Of a stretch of 64,000 nucleotides of DNA, positions 11,472 to 22,955 are shown in pieces. Location of the stretch: positions 15,996,566 to 16,060,565 of the forward strand of contig CM048839.1 in the NCBI GenBank assembly GCA_026545765.1, read 5' to 3'. Numbering within the stretch: position 1 is the first letter of the stretch; the number at the start of each line of letters is the position of its first letter. Both the position numbers and the translations under genes were made by a program. The DNA is from Plantago major. Lineage: Eukaryota; Streptophyta; Magnoliopsida; Lamiales; Plantaginaceae. The notes under the pieces are model-generated. The model did not search any database. It saw only the letters and a program-made list of their open reading frames with translations, and was not told the origin of the DNA.

Positions 11472-14400
11472 AGTGGGGTAGAGGGTCTGCACCGCAGCTA
11501 GAAGTATATGATCAAGTATAATATAAATAAATAAATAAATAATTAATGGTTCGGGGTTATGTTTTAATGTAATGGTGTCATGGTAGTAAACATGCATCTC
11601 GTAGTATATGCAGCAAGGGATATGGGGTGTTTAATTTTAGTTTCTGTTTCGTTAATTAATTAAGCATTAAGTTTTATATATTTCTTTCTTGTTTCTTTGG
11701 ACGTAACAGTGCCGCAATGTAATTGTAATGTAACCTTGTTGCAGCTGCGATTTTAATATTATGTAAATAAATATAGTATGTATTTATATAATCTTATTAT
11801 ATTTATATTAATTTTTATGACAATGTTAATTAACAATTAATTGTCATTGTAAAACTAAATATTTTACATCAATCAATTTAAATCATACCAATAGTTATGA
11901 AAAGATTTCAATTTTTATTATTGATTTTATTTTAAATGTAAAAGTGCATAGGTGATAAGATCGGGATAAAGGAAGTATTTTTATATTATTGTCATGATTG
12001 TGTATTTGTTACTATTGGCTAGAATGTTTATTTGATTAGAATTGACTAGATATTGTTCTTGCATGTGAAGTGTTGATGATCATGATGATATTTATAAGGG
12101 GCCAGATGAAGAAGGGTTACGAGATGAGTTGAGTGAATGAATGGTTTTTTCAAAAAGTGGGTAGCTCACTCCATGCCTCCTTTTGCATAAATTGTGTGTT
12201 TTTTGAGTTTATTATCAAGAACGAAAACAATAATTTCATGTCACGTTTTGCTCATCTTTTCCCAAGACTGTAAAATGACAAGTTTCAGGTAGATGCATAA
12301 GTAAATATTCCAACTTACACATTTTCATTTCGGTTAAATAAGAACACAAGTTACTACATCCCTCCTCTTGCTTACATTGCATGTCTTGTTTTATAATCAT
12401 CTTTTCACTATAAAATGACAGGTTTCAAGCAGTAAGTTAAAAGAACGTATACTTTCATTTTGGTTCATAAAAAGCATAGCTTGCCACATTCCTCTTTTAC
12501 TTGCATTGTGTCTATGTTTTCTTCATATTTTATAACACGATGTATGTTAAACGTATCCATTTCGGTTCGTAGAAATCACAGGGCCAATCTATTAATGTAC
12601 TAGCAAAGAACACCATCCATTAATTTCAATTCTAGAGAATGTAAATACCAACAATGTAGGAGTGAATATACTATTTTGGTATTAAGCGAAAAATAGAAGA
12701 TGGCATAGATGAATAATTGCAAAGAGATAAGTCGAGAAAACATGCAAATATGTTATCCGAATTGGTCGTGTGGTGGGTGGGGAAAGGGGGTGAAGGAAAC
12801 AATAGGTGGCCTACCATAGCTAGCTCTAGTTTGGTGCAAGTGGCTAATATGCCTATAACTAGATTTCATCAATCAATTTATTGACTCTAAAGCAATTCGA
12901 TTCCATCGTCAACTAAAATTACTTCCATTCTTTCTACCCCTAAAGTTTTGAGATACACACTTTCCATTCACATTATTATACCTTCTTGCATAACATTGTG
13001 GTATGTCATTCCTTAAATATAAAATTTTTCTCCTACTTTATCTCTCATGCTTTATTCATTTTTCTCTTAAATTTTATGTTCAGGCCGCGGGAAGATGAAA
13101 CCGGGACGGAGAGAGTATGATCTGAATACTTCACGGGTTTGTCTTCAAAATGCACTATTCTTAACCTGGTTAACAGTTTTGTTCTTAACCTTTTAGCGGA
13201 TTTCAACCGTCCATAGATCTGTGGCTTGCTCATCTATCTTTGTTATCAATCTACGACTAGCTAAGTCTTTATAATTTGACTCGTGAAAATAATAATAATT
13301 TATCGCAATTCGATTGAATCTTGTTGATTCGCAACAAATATTCCGCAGCCAAGACCCTGAAGTCGGCGGCGAGATTGAGATGGGGAGGGTTCATTGCATT
13401 GTACCACGAATCAAACTTATTTTGAAACAAAGCCAAGTCAACAACTTGCACGTAACTATCAATTAATTACTCATTTTTAACCGTCACAAATCTACTAATA
13501 CTCACAACATCAAGTTGAAATTGAATTTTCAATTTAATCAGAAATTACTCTTAAACGATAATAATTAAATTTTCAATATAAATTATGTAGAAAATATTAT
13601 TCAGTATAAAAATTTCCTAAGACATATACAATGCTTCATTTGCCAAGGAGATTATATCTTGGAGTTTGGACCATTTCTATATGTGTGAATGATCTTTGCT
13701 CATGAGACTTGGTAATCATGTTTGTATTGTTTCAATTCTATCTTATGGTTGAGATCAACATTTTATCAAACCAAGTACGTGCTCATTCAATGGTTCATAA
13801 ATTGTGCTTGGTGTGTACAGTGTAGGACTTTACTTGGCCGTCATTTGAATTTCAAGAATTATTGAAATTTTCATTTCTGTTTAATATCATAATAGTATAT
13901 CATATGGGCCCTTCGTGATCATCATCTAACTGCAATATTTTTAAAAATATCCTTGAAAATGTAAGGCCAATCTCCACACTAAACTACCAGGAAACTAGTT
14001 TCTATGATATCTAGATTACACTTTTAACCAACAAATTAAATAATATACGGTTCAATACACTTTGTCATCAATCGTATACTGTGTGTTCTACCCCACTGGG
14101 CACTGGCAAAACAGTGGTGAACTAATGGGGAAGGTCCAAGTCTTTTGAATTAATTCATCTCCGGACTTGGAATTTGCCTACTTTCAAAACTATAATGTAT
14201 TACAACGTGTCATCTATCTATCTAACTTTGTTTGTAATCACATTCGCGTCAAAAGAGACGAAAGCTTAATTTAGGAATCATTTTAGTTTTAAGCATAAGT
14301 ATGTTTAAGATAAGGCAAACGCAAGTTACATGTCTGCATCACATTTCAGATTTGCTGTACTTCATTTACCTGTCCATTTCTTTTTCTCTGCCTAAAAATG

Positions 14401-15786
14401 TTATTATAGAGGAATAGTGTGTTTGGGTTAGTCCAACTAGTAACGGTTGGCCATTTTAGAGGTAATTCTATAAAAAAAAAAAAAAAAAATTTGAAAAGTC
14501 TCGATATAAACATTGCCAATTATAAACTTACGATGATAAAAGCCCAAAAACTGGTCCCACATGACACAAAACTTCACAAGAATGGATAACAATTTTGTGA
14601 CTCATCAAAATTATTTTGATGAGCAATGAGCTTTTTAGAAGGCTACTAATTAGTAGAAATAACCATGGAATACTAATTAGTAGCTCATGAAAATTCATCT
14701 GAATCACTAGGATTTTTCTACATGCAGTCGTATAAAGCTGGTCATTTAAGAATATGTACTACAAATCATATCGTCTCGAATACAGTAGTATTATGACATT
14801 AAGATAGGGGATAAGACTTTCGACCTTATTAGGTGGCAACATGAAAGCATAGTTTTTTAGCATTGAATCTAGGCTTACAGATCTTTCAGGAATGCCAAAG
14901 ATATTGATATTGTATTGTGTTGTGTTGTGTACTTGTGTTACATTGATTGTCCTAATTTCATACCATATCACCAAGATAAGAATTCGTTTCATCTTAATCC
15001 GTCCACATCTTCACAATTTTGATAGAAAAACAACAGAATCAAGAAGATACAGATGATTATAATGATACAATCGCACACTTGAAATAGTATGCGAACCAAA
15101 ACCTGCATAAACCAGCGTATCATTCGAATAGATGCAAATTAGCTAAAATTTCAATGAATGCTTTCAATGATATACCTGTACTACGCAATAGGTGTAACAT
15201 GAGGTGTATTTCGTAAAAACTGAACCTATCAGGTGAGCCAGCGACACAAAACAAGGGCGGAAGGACCGATATTGTTTATAAAGACTCAGATTTCTAGTAA
15301 TAATCTAGCTTGGAATGATTTCTTCTATGTAATCTTAATGCATAGTATGTTATTCAGATATGAATAATTGATGAATGATTAATGTGACTGACTTTTAACC
15401 AGAAACGTACAATAATCTACAGACACCAACCAGGAAATTAAGCATACAAGTGAGCAATAATGTTGTCGTTCAACCACCACCAAAATTATGGGATGAACTG
15501 CAATGAAAGATGTCTAACTAGAAAATGATGACAACATAAACATCATATGATCATGCAGCTAATTCATCATTAAAGGGACCTGTAAACAACTAACCACCTC
15601 ATTAGCTAGATCAACAACTATTAGATTTAGATCATCCAATCTTACATTCATCTCCACTTTCCTTGTGCCGACATGATAAACAAATATTTATCTTTTTAGT
15701 TTCTTTTCAGCATTATTACCAAAAAAAAAAAAAAAGTAGAGTTAATAGGGCAACCTCTTGAGTTGAGCTAGTTGCCGGACCTAAGC
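11472..15786. other. Intergenic, no gene recognised
   Basis: AT-rich and without supported exons. The first 200 bp should hold the 3' UTR of the ERF gene (AATAAATAAATAAATAAT near 11520). A Stowaway-like end (CCGGGACGGAGAGAGTA) ends near 13117 without a convincing partner. Poly-A tracts lie at 14471-14490 and 15720-15735. The frames at 13045-13451 and 14759-14992 carry no family motif. Confidence 0.45.
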
Positions 15787-18700
15787 TCATACAATTTCGT
15801 TGGCACGTTTAATTTGCAGAGCAGCTCTGACAACATTTCCTCTAGTGATAATGCCAACCTTTCAAACAAAATTAGAGGAATAAAAACAAGAACGAAGAAA
15901 AAAAAGGATGAAAAAATCATTTCCAGCAGAATGTAACAATGAACTTGTCCAGACAATAAAAAAGTCGTTTATAATTTCTAGAGGTGGATTGCAGATGGAA
16001 TTACGTCAGAAAGGAAAGGATGAACCGATGAAGACGTTGGTGTACATTTCTTGCGGAAGCACAAAGCTAGTAGTGAATGGTACTGGCGAAAGTTTAAAAA
16101 GTTTACTTTTACCAAAGAAATCCTTAACATTTTATGCCAATAAAGATTTACAGGATTGTAGTAATTTGTTTCTTAAAGAACTAGAGAAAGGAACGACAAT
16201 GTGCAGACAAGTCAGATATATGCTGGATCTTACCAGCTTACCATCACCATCTACAACGGGAAGGCGGCGATATTTTGTCTCGAGCAGCACTCTGCAGTTA
16301 ATGGCACGTCAGCAAACTTACGTGATATTTGCCAACTAACAAAGTCACGACAGTACAATTATATCAAATCAAAAGGCATACCGAGCAGCCTCCTCAAGAT
16401 TGGTAGATACACGAACCACGATTGGGGCTGGTGTCATCACATCACCAACCACTTGACCAACGGTTTTGCTGAGCAACTTTTGTACTTCATTGAATGTCTA
16501 CATTGTCAATCAGAACATAAGATCCACTAAATTTATGCGAATCTAAAAATTGATTTCTCTAATTATTAACACTCTGGTAGCTAAGCGTGTGCGTCATGCT
16601 TACGTGTATGTTTAACAAAGGCAAGCGTGTAATTCAAATGCTTACGTGTATGTGTGACAAAGGCAAATGTGTACATCAATGCATACATGTATGTGTGCGG
16701 TCACGTGTATGTGTACATCAATGCTCACATGCATCAGAGTTTGGTCGGACGTACGGAGGACAGAAAGTGAATCTATTATAGCCACTCAAAGAAGATACAG
16801 TGATCTTTTGCACACAACGGAGTTATTACATGTTCCATCTATAAGGGACAAACACGTGTTTCCTCGCGAGTTGAAGTCATCGAAGGCCACTCAGAGTTAA
16901 AGATCTTGATTAGATGCTCACGAAAGATTCTTAATGTTTTTAGTGTGGTCAAATATGGTGTCTGCGCTGCATAGGAATTTGATGTTATCAGCACCAAATC
17001 TATGCATTGGCCGCATGAGTGCACGTCCGTGCCTGCGCGCGTGTGGTTGGGGAGTGAGAGAGAGAGTGCACAAGGCGACAGACAAAAAATGTAAAGGGAA
17101 GGTTTACAAAGATAATCGATTTGTTTCATAATGACAAACTCGTAACACCGAGTGTCATGCACTTCAGGCCATGATCAATGAAGCAATCCTTCTTAGAGGG
17201 GTTGAACTTCAGAGAAGGTGAATAACAGTGACTTGTAGAAAAACGAGTGTTTGCAGAAAATGCTGAAAATGAACCAGCACATAGTACTATTTCTACGGCT
17301 TGAGATGAGAACCTTGAAGCTGTTTATTTAGAATTAAGTTACTAAAAGCAACTTACTCTGTCCAGTATGTGTCCATTAGTATCAGAGGAGCGACAAATTT
17401 TATGTGAAATTATTGTAAAAGTCATGATTATCCTGAATATGAGGAAAAAGAAAATGAAGCAGAAAAAGAGGATGAACGGGGGAGTATGGCAATCATCAAC
17501 CATAATCTCATATAAAGAGGAGGCAATAGAGGTAGTAGGCTAGTACTCTCAACTCTCAAGTGCTCGAGCATCTTTTCATAAGTTAACCACAATTATGAAC
17601 ACTATCAGCATTATTATTAACTATATAAAATGCTTCAATGAGAGAATTTCAACCATACTTTCCAGGTGCAGTCAACTTCAGGAAAAATGTCTGTCTCAGA
17701 TGTTCCAGTACCTGATGGTGACAAAGTAACATTTCTTCTAATGTTATCAACAATGTCTGAGTCACTAGGCAATACGTATGGAACATCTCCAAAGACATAC
17801 GCATACAAATAAGGGAAAGGAAATTATAAGAAATTATTGCTCAAAGTGGTTAGTAAGCCACTTTGATCACCTGAGATAGAATCCAGTGCTAATAAGTCAT
17901 AGTCCGACACAAGGCCAATCTGCAGTACAGAACATACAGACGAATCATGTGTGAGGCTGTGAGCATGGTACTTACATCTATAGATAGTAAGAAACTGAAT
18001 TCATTTAAAACAAGTACATACTAAACAAGCTCATATCCTCATTGTTAGAAGCCAAAGTAGCACGAGGTTTCTCAGCATAAGCAAGGCGTTATATTGCAAA
18101 CAAACTTTCCACTGCTTCGTGTGAAAGAATTGAAGTTATATCAAAGCAACTAATACTAAAGGTGACGGAAATCAATACTACTACTAAACAATTAAGTTTA
18201 AGCAACAACTAGCATCACTACAATCCTGTTAAATGTCATGACTACAGCTCCATCTAATACACGGTACTAAAATTCTTCTTGTTCATTAAATTTTCTGGAT
18301 TGAAATGCACTACATACGTTCATTCCAAGCACTGAATGATACACTATGAAGCACGTCAGAAATCATATCATCATATGAAGTACTCATAAATCAAGCAGAG
18401 CTAGATTGGCAATTGAGAACCAGATTACGATAAACGAACAACACGCAACAACATCTCTGACTGATTCAAATAAAAGACAGCAAAACATACCAACTTCCAG
18501 TCGTCATTTATGACAGGAAAACCAGTTATTCTGTTCTCAACTAGCATTTGCAATGCTGCAAGATAAACAAACAACTAAATAAGTGAAAATAAACAGCATT
18601 TCAAAATAAACCTAAAGAAAGAAAAAAGAAAGCAACTAACCTTTGTCTACAGTAGTATTGGAGTTGACAACATGCAATTCTTCTTTCGTTGTCATAAAAT

Positions 18701-19404
18701 CACCCACTGTGTAAACTCCATTAGCCTTCCCCTGCTTCAAAACAAAATCCACCAATTATTTCCCAATAAACAAATAATTACATATCAAAACTAGGGGCGG
18801 AGCTAGCTCGGGGGCAAAATTATATACTCCCTCCCCACACTTGCTCCAACACAGAAAACTTAAGAAAAGAAGAGTTACTATATAGTACATGTGGTTTCTT
18901 TATTACTAGTCGGTTCGTTTGATTGAAATATAAAATTATATAATTGTTATTAAAATGGCAAAGAAAAGTGGACAACGACCAAAATAGTAAAATTGTAAAA
19001 CTGCACAGCTTTTATGGGATGGAGGTAGTATATGGATTATTTCCGAGATTAGGGACATAAAACTAAAATTATCGGAAAATATTACGTATAGGGCGAACAG
19101 ACGGACACTATGCCACTTCTGGCTCCGCACCTGATCAAAGCACTTTGTTGGTCATAAAGTTTCAATCTTTGTAGTCTCCATCGAAAATATACACTTGAAA
19201 AGCGAATATTCAATAGGTTAGAAGACATACATTGGTAGTGGATTGTGAGGTGGCGGTGACGGCGAAATGTCGGGAAAGGAAGGAACTTCGGAGGTTGGGT
19301 ATCACGGCGGAGATACGGTGGCACGGAAGGTGGTGGAGTTGAGTTGTGGGGCGGAGGAAGGAAGAAGAAAGAAGCTCAAATGGTAGTGTGATCAGTGAGG
19401 ACAT
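15787..19404 (-). CDS. CBS-domain pair protein CBSX1/CBSX2-like, plastid type
   Basis: Eight exons, read on the minus strand: 19404-19231, 18731-18641, 18555-18491, 17919-17871, 17711-17659, 16497-16382, 16291-16234 and 15858-15787. They join in frame to 225 residues (678 nt), all GT-AG. Residues 1-58 are rich in S, L, R and H with few acids, like a chloroplast transit peptide. CBS1 (about 63-125) contains VENRITGFPVI and GLVSDYDLLALDS. CBS2 (about 158-218) contains GDVMTPAPIVV, LLETKYRRLPVVD and GIITRGNVVRAALQIKR. This is the signature of plant CBSX1/2, which bind adenosine nucleotides and activate plastid thioredoxins. Length agrees with the family. The paralogue cannot be chosen from sequence alone. 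Confidence 0.92.
16585..16740. repeat. Imperfect minisatellite in CBSX intron 5
   Basis: About three and a half units of roughly 43 bp, each built as ATGCTTACGTGTATGT, ACAAAGGCAA, then GTGTA-ATCAA, lie between 16596 and 16740. They explain the small open frames seen here in several phases. They are intronic and not coding. Confidence 0.6.
18791..19133. mobile_element. hAT-like MITE in CBSX intron 1, carrying a nested Stowaway MITE
   Basis: The ends CTAGGGGCGGAGCTAG and the reverse complement of the right end, CAGGTGCGGAGCCAG, form a TIR. Flanks are ATCAAAA (18784-18790) and ATCAAAG (19134-19140), a near-perfect target duplication. Inside sits a second TIR pair starting CTCCCTCCCCACAC with TA flanks (18827-19028). 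Confidence 0.6.
18827..19028. mobile_element. Stowaway-type MITE nested in the hAT-like MITE
   Basis: Left end CTCCCTCCCCACAC, right end (reverse complement) CTACCTCCATCCCA, TA on both sides. Homology of the ends is limited to about 13 bp, so this copy is old or diverged. Confidence 0.5.
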
Positions 19405-21097
19405 TTTGGAGTGACGGAGTGTTCCAAGTATTGGGATTTTGGGGATTTATTGTTTTATGGAACAATGTGTATGGTGGAATTCGTCCTTTTCCTTTGGGCA
19501 GCAGGTTGTACATTTATGTGTTTCGTATGTTATTTTTATCTCAAAACTCATTAATTTCAGTTTGATTCAAATTTTTGTTTAGTTATTTTTTATACTACAG
19601 TTCAGATCAGTTCAGTTCAGACGAAGAGAACAGAAACTTAATCGCTCTATCTTACACTTAAATAAATAAATAAATAAACGTTCGGCATATTATACAAAAA
19701 ATTACATTTCGATAAAATGTAAACAGCGTATCTTGATCTATTACCGATAAAAGCCAACATGGGCACCTATATACGCAGATAAATCATTGGTACTCCAGTA
19801 TAATTGCATACAGATCAAGATCCCCCCTAAAATTTGAAAAAAAAAAAATTGTATAGGTAATATTTTCGAAAATTTTAGATTTCGCCCCCTCCGAAAAACC
19901 TCATATATGTAATTTTGAAATCCTAGGTACCTCGCTAACTAGTTTAACGAGGTAGGCTGTTCGTAGATTGATGGGGAGATTAAATTTAGTGTTTTTAAAT
20001 GCAATTATAGGTAACATATACAAACCAAGAGTACTATATGTTGAGAGGAGACACAGATAATTCCATCTGAAACTGGTAATTTCTTGCAGTGAGTCAGTTG
20101 TGTAACGTTTTGTTGAGTACCAACTTATAAAGATTCAATTTTTCTTAAAAAATTGTATCCATTTTCGGCAGAGGAGGACCGCTTGTAGAGCACGAGCTAG
20201 AAATAGAAGGCCTAAACTCAGTCGTTATGGTAATGCAATAAACAGATTTCTTCTTGTTTGGATACAAACATGAATTGAGTTTTCTCAATTCGAGTTGAGT
20301 TTGAGTTCACAAAAACTTAACTGGAACTGGTGCTCGAATCCACTGGGTTTGAGGCCATGAAATCACTGCATTCTATGAACAGGTACATTTCTCGGTGTAA
20401 AGAGGCACAACACTTTTCTCTAGTCCTCAACCACCTAGCTCCGTTCATCAACGGAGTCCACCTAAAGCTAGTACCATAAAGTTTCACTACAATGATTCAA
20501 TCAAACAACATCATCAGGGGGAAGTGTGCGAGTAGTGGCTCGTGACTGTGTGAAGGTACTGATTTAGTATGGAATAGATGCAGTTTTCCGTTCCTTACAT
20601 GTGTAGTATCTGCCTAAGCATTAGCTGCTCTCGGAAAGCAGTTGAGTTTCGCATATGAAATAAATCTGCAGCACGTTACTTTTGAAATCCAACTCATCTC
20701 TATGTGACTCTCTCCACACATCTAAAATCAATAATGCTTTCTAAGATGTTCGACTATGAGTGTCAACGATGGAACAGTGTTCGCACTGACAACAGTATGT
20801 TTTCCTGAACTATACTACTATAATATCAACGCATTCTAGCAAAGCTTGGGATATTAAATGTTCTATTGGTGCGAAGGCAGAATCATCAGGATTTATTAGC
20901 ACATTATGTTCCATGGCTACTGTAATGAAAACAAGAGGAAAGAAAGCACGTTCACCCTTCAGAAGGAGCTCCAGGTTCACCACGATTACTAGGGCATTAA
21001 AGAAACAAGAAACAAGAAACTAGAGGCCCGATTCATAATGCAAGCACCATGCAGTATTCAGTAAAGGAGACTGATCGGATACACAAATTTTGGCACA
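19405..21097. other. Intergenic between CBSX and RPS16; includes a dispersed-repeat relic
   Basis: 19405-19560 should be the CBSX promoter and 5' UTR. Near 19575-19640, TACTACAGTTCAGATCAG followed by GACGAAGAGAACAGAAACTTA is a third copy of the dispersed repeat seen at 1-92. No coding exon was recognised in the rest. Confidence 0.45.
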
Positions 21098-22509
21098 CTA
21101 CGTACTTGTATCCTTGTTCTTTAAAGCTGCACGTTCTTTTTTCCCCTTTCTTGCCTTTTTCGATACAGCAGTACCTTCAGGTGGTATAACACGTCCAGTC
21201 ATTGGATCAAATTGTCGTGTGTCTTGTGGGCTGCCTTTCCGTGCCATTGCCAGCATAGGCGGTGGCAGTAACAAGCCTGCTCTGAAGAGAAGACGCTGAA
21301 CTGGGTCTGAGGGCTGTGCCCCCAACAGAAAGCCAATACCTGTAGAGGAGTTATTGGGTAGTGAGAATTTGTGCATTTCTTTAATGGGCACTGTGAAATT
21401 TTAGAAATATACAAGTTCCAGAATAGCAGCCTTTGTGTTCCTTTGGCATCTTAGCATATCATAAATGAACAAACACATGGTCGTTGACAGCAAAAGAAAA
21501 CTCGTGTAACGAAAGGTGCATGGTGAAAATGAACTGTTGCATCATTTTTTAAGTTCAAATTGCAATCTATGTACATTTAACTGCAGAACATAAGGAGGAC
21601 ACATGAATATTTCAAAAGTTGCAATCGTAATCATGTGATACCAGTAAGACTGGGAGAAGTACAAGGTGTCCATTCATCTAGGGAGATTCTTCCATAGTCC
21701 GGGTCTATGAGTAAATTGTAGAATTGTGGCTCACAATAAACATCACTTGCGATATGAATTTCTTACAAGTTACTCATAGACCCGGTCTGTATAAGAATTT
21801 TCCGAATGAAAGTGACACCTGAACTGTTATTGTAGCACTGAAATGTTTGTGTGCACTTAGTATTACACTAAATTCACATTCTATGACTTATCAGAGCTGT
21901 GTTCATAGACACACGCAACAATAGATACTAACGTTTGTCTTCAATTCGGTCATGCCTTTTATCTTCAAATGGAGAAACACTTCAGGATGGAACATCTCTT
22001 TTTCATACTGTATTGAAAACATGTTTCATTTATTCATTGGAGAACTAAGGATGCAGGATAATTTGGCCAAAAAGTTTTCAGTTCATCTATAAGACTAAGC
22101 CATGTTGTACAACATCAATTCTTCATGACTTAACCTTCCTAATACACGAAGCATAACGAGACAAGAAAGGGCACATAACAGTATACACATAAAAAGCACT
22201 AACGTTAAAGCAACTTACTTCACTCTGTCAAAATTTAGGCCCATTCGTTTGCCACCATCTTGACCTGTGTGATCCCGGAGGGGGAAAAACGGCATTCAAA
22301 TTCAGATATCCAACAAAATAGAGGCTTCATTTAAAATAAAACCCATATCAACAGAACAAGGGAGCGTTAATGATACCAGGAAGGGGATTGTAGTAACCGA
22401 GGACTTCCAAATGCTTTCCATCTCTGGGAGACCTACTGTCTGCAGCCATTACTTTGTAGAACGGTCTGTTTTTACATCCCAACAGAGAAAGCCGTAGGCG
22501 CACAACCAT
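21098..22509 (-). CDS. RPS16: Organellar ribosomal protein S16 (bS16), with a one-base frameshift in the last exon
   Basis: Minus-strand exons 22509-22377, 22264-22219 and 21339-21098, GT-AG. Exons 1-2 encode [34 protein letters not shown] and [14 protein letters not shown]. Exon 3 opens YWLSVG, then continues as [16 protein letters not shown] in another phase. Together these are the hallmark of plant nuclear-encoded S16, a small-subunit protein of mitochondrial and plastid ribosomes. The exons sum to 421 nt; removing one base from the C5 run at 21319-21323 (plus strand) gives 420 nt and 139 residues. The lesion may be a sequencing error, a polymorphism or real inactivation. The basic lysine-rich C-terminal tail is typical of plant S16 extensions. 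Confidence 0.82.
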
Positions 22510-22844
22510 TTTCTCTCCTTTCTCGTGCTACTTCCAGACCTAAGTGGATCAAATCTTACCATTGAGATCATAATATAATTATTCCAACACGCTTGATTGT
22601 TTCTTTCTTTCTTTCCAATACGCAATTTCAGCTAAAAGGACTGTTAAAATGAATTGCTAATTTAGAGTAAAACAATATCGACTTTATTTAGATATAAACG
22701 GAATAATACATCTGAAAAAGAGCTAAAAGATGCTAAGAAACAGTCTAATTGATCTTCACAAATGAAAATTGAACAACAAAAACTGAGAAAAGAATCAATA
22801 AACGGATTTCTTGAAACGAAACAAGAAACCCAGAGAAAACTCAC

Positions 22845-22955
22845 TGTTAGAGATGAAGAGGCAGCGACTGGTGGTGTGGAAGAATGAGGGAGGCGATGGA
22901 ATTGGGATTTACTTGAAGGACCGGGACTGGTGGGCGGACGGCGGAAAGAGGACAT
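22845..22955 (-). promoter_or_regulatory. Probable first (leader) exon of RPS16 with an upstream reading frame
   Basis: From ATG at 22955 a 37-codon frame rich in S, P, R and H runs to a GTGAGT donor at 22844-22839. Joined to the acceptor TTAG at 22540, it ends after three codons (VWK-stop). Joined to the acceptor GTAG twelve bases further, it enters the RPS16 frame through HEKGEK and would give an N-terminal extension of 43 residues. Both joins are inference from sequence. Confidence 0.45.

Noticed and set aside
11016..11597. 193-codon minus-strand ORF opposite the ERF gene
   Set aside because: It is the reverse shadow of the GC-rich AP2 coding sequence, which has clear domain support on the plus strand.
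12915..13117. Possible Stowaway between TTACTTCCATTCTTTCTACC and CCGGGACGGAGAGAGTA
   Set aside because: The two ends do not pair well beyond the terminal few bases.
15908..16530. Two overlapping plus-strand ORFs of 143 and 109 codons
   Set aside because: They lie across introns and exons of the minus-strand CBSX gene, which is fully supported, and have no family motif of their own.
16587..17162. Several ORFs on both strands with Cys/Met/Val-rich repeats
   Set aside because: They are products of the intronic minisatellite and GT-rich DNA in CBSX intron 5.
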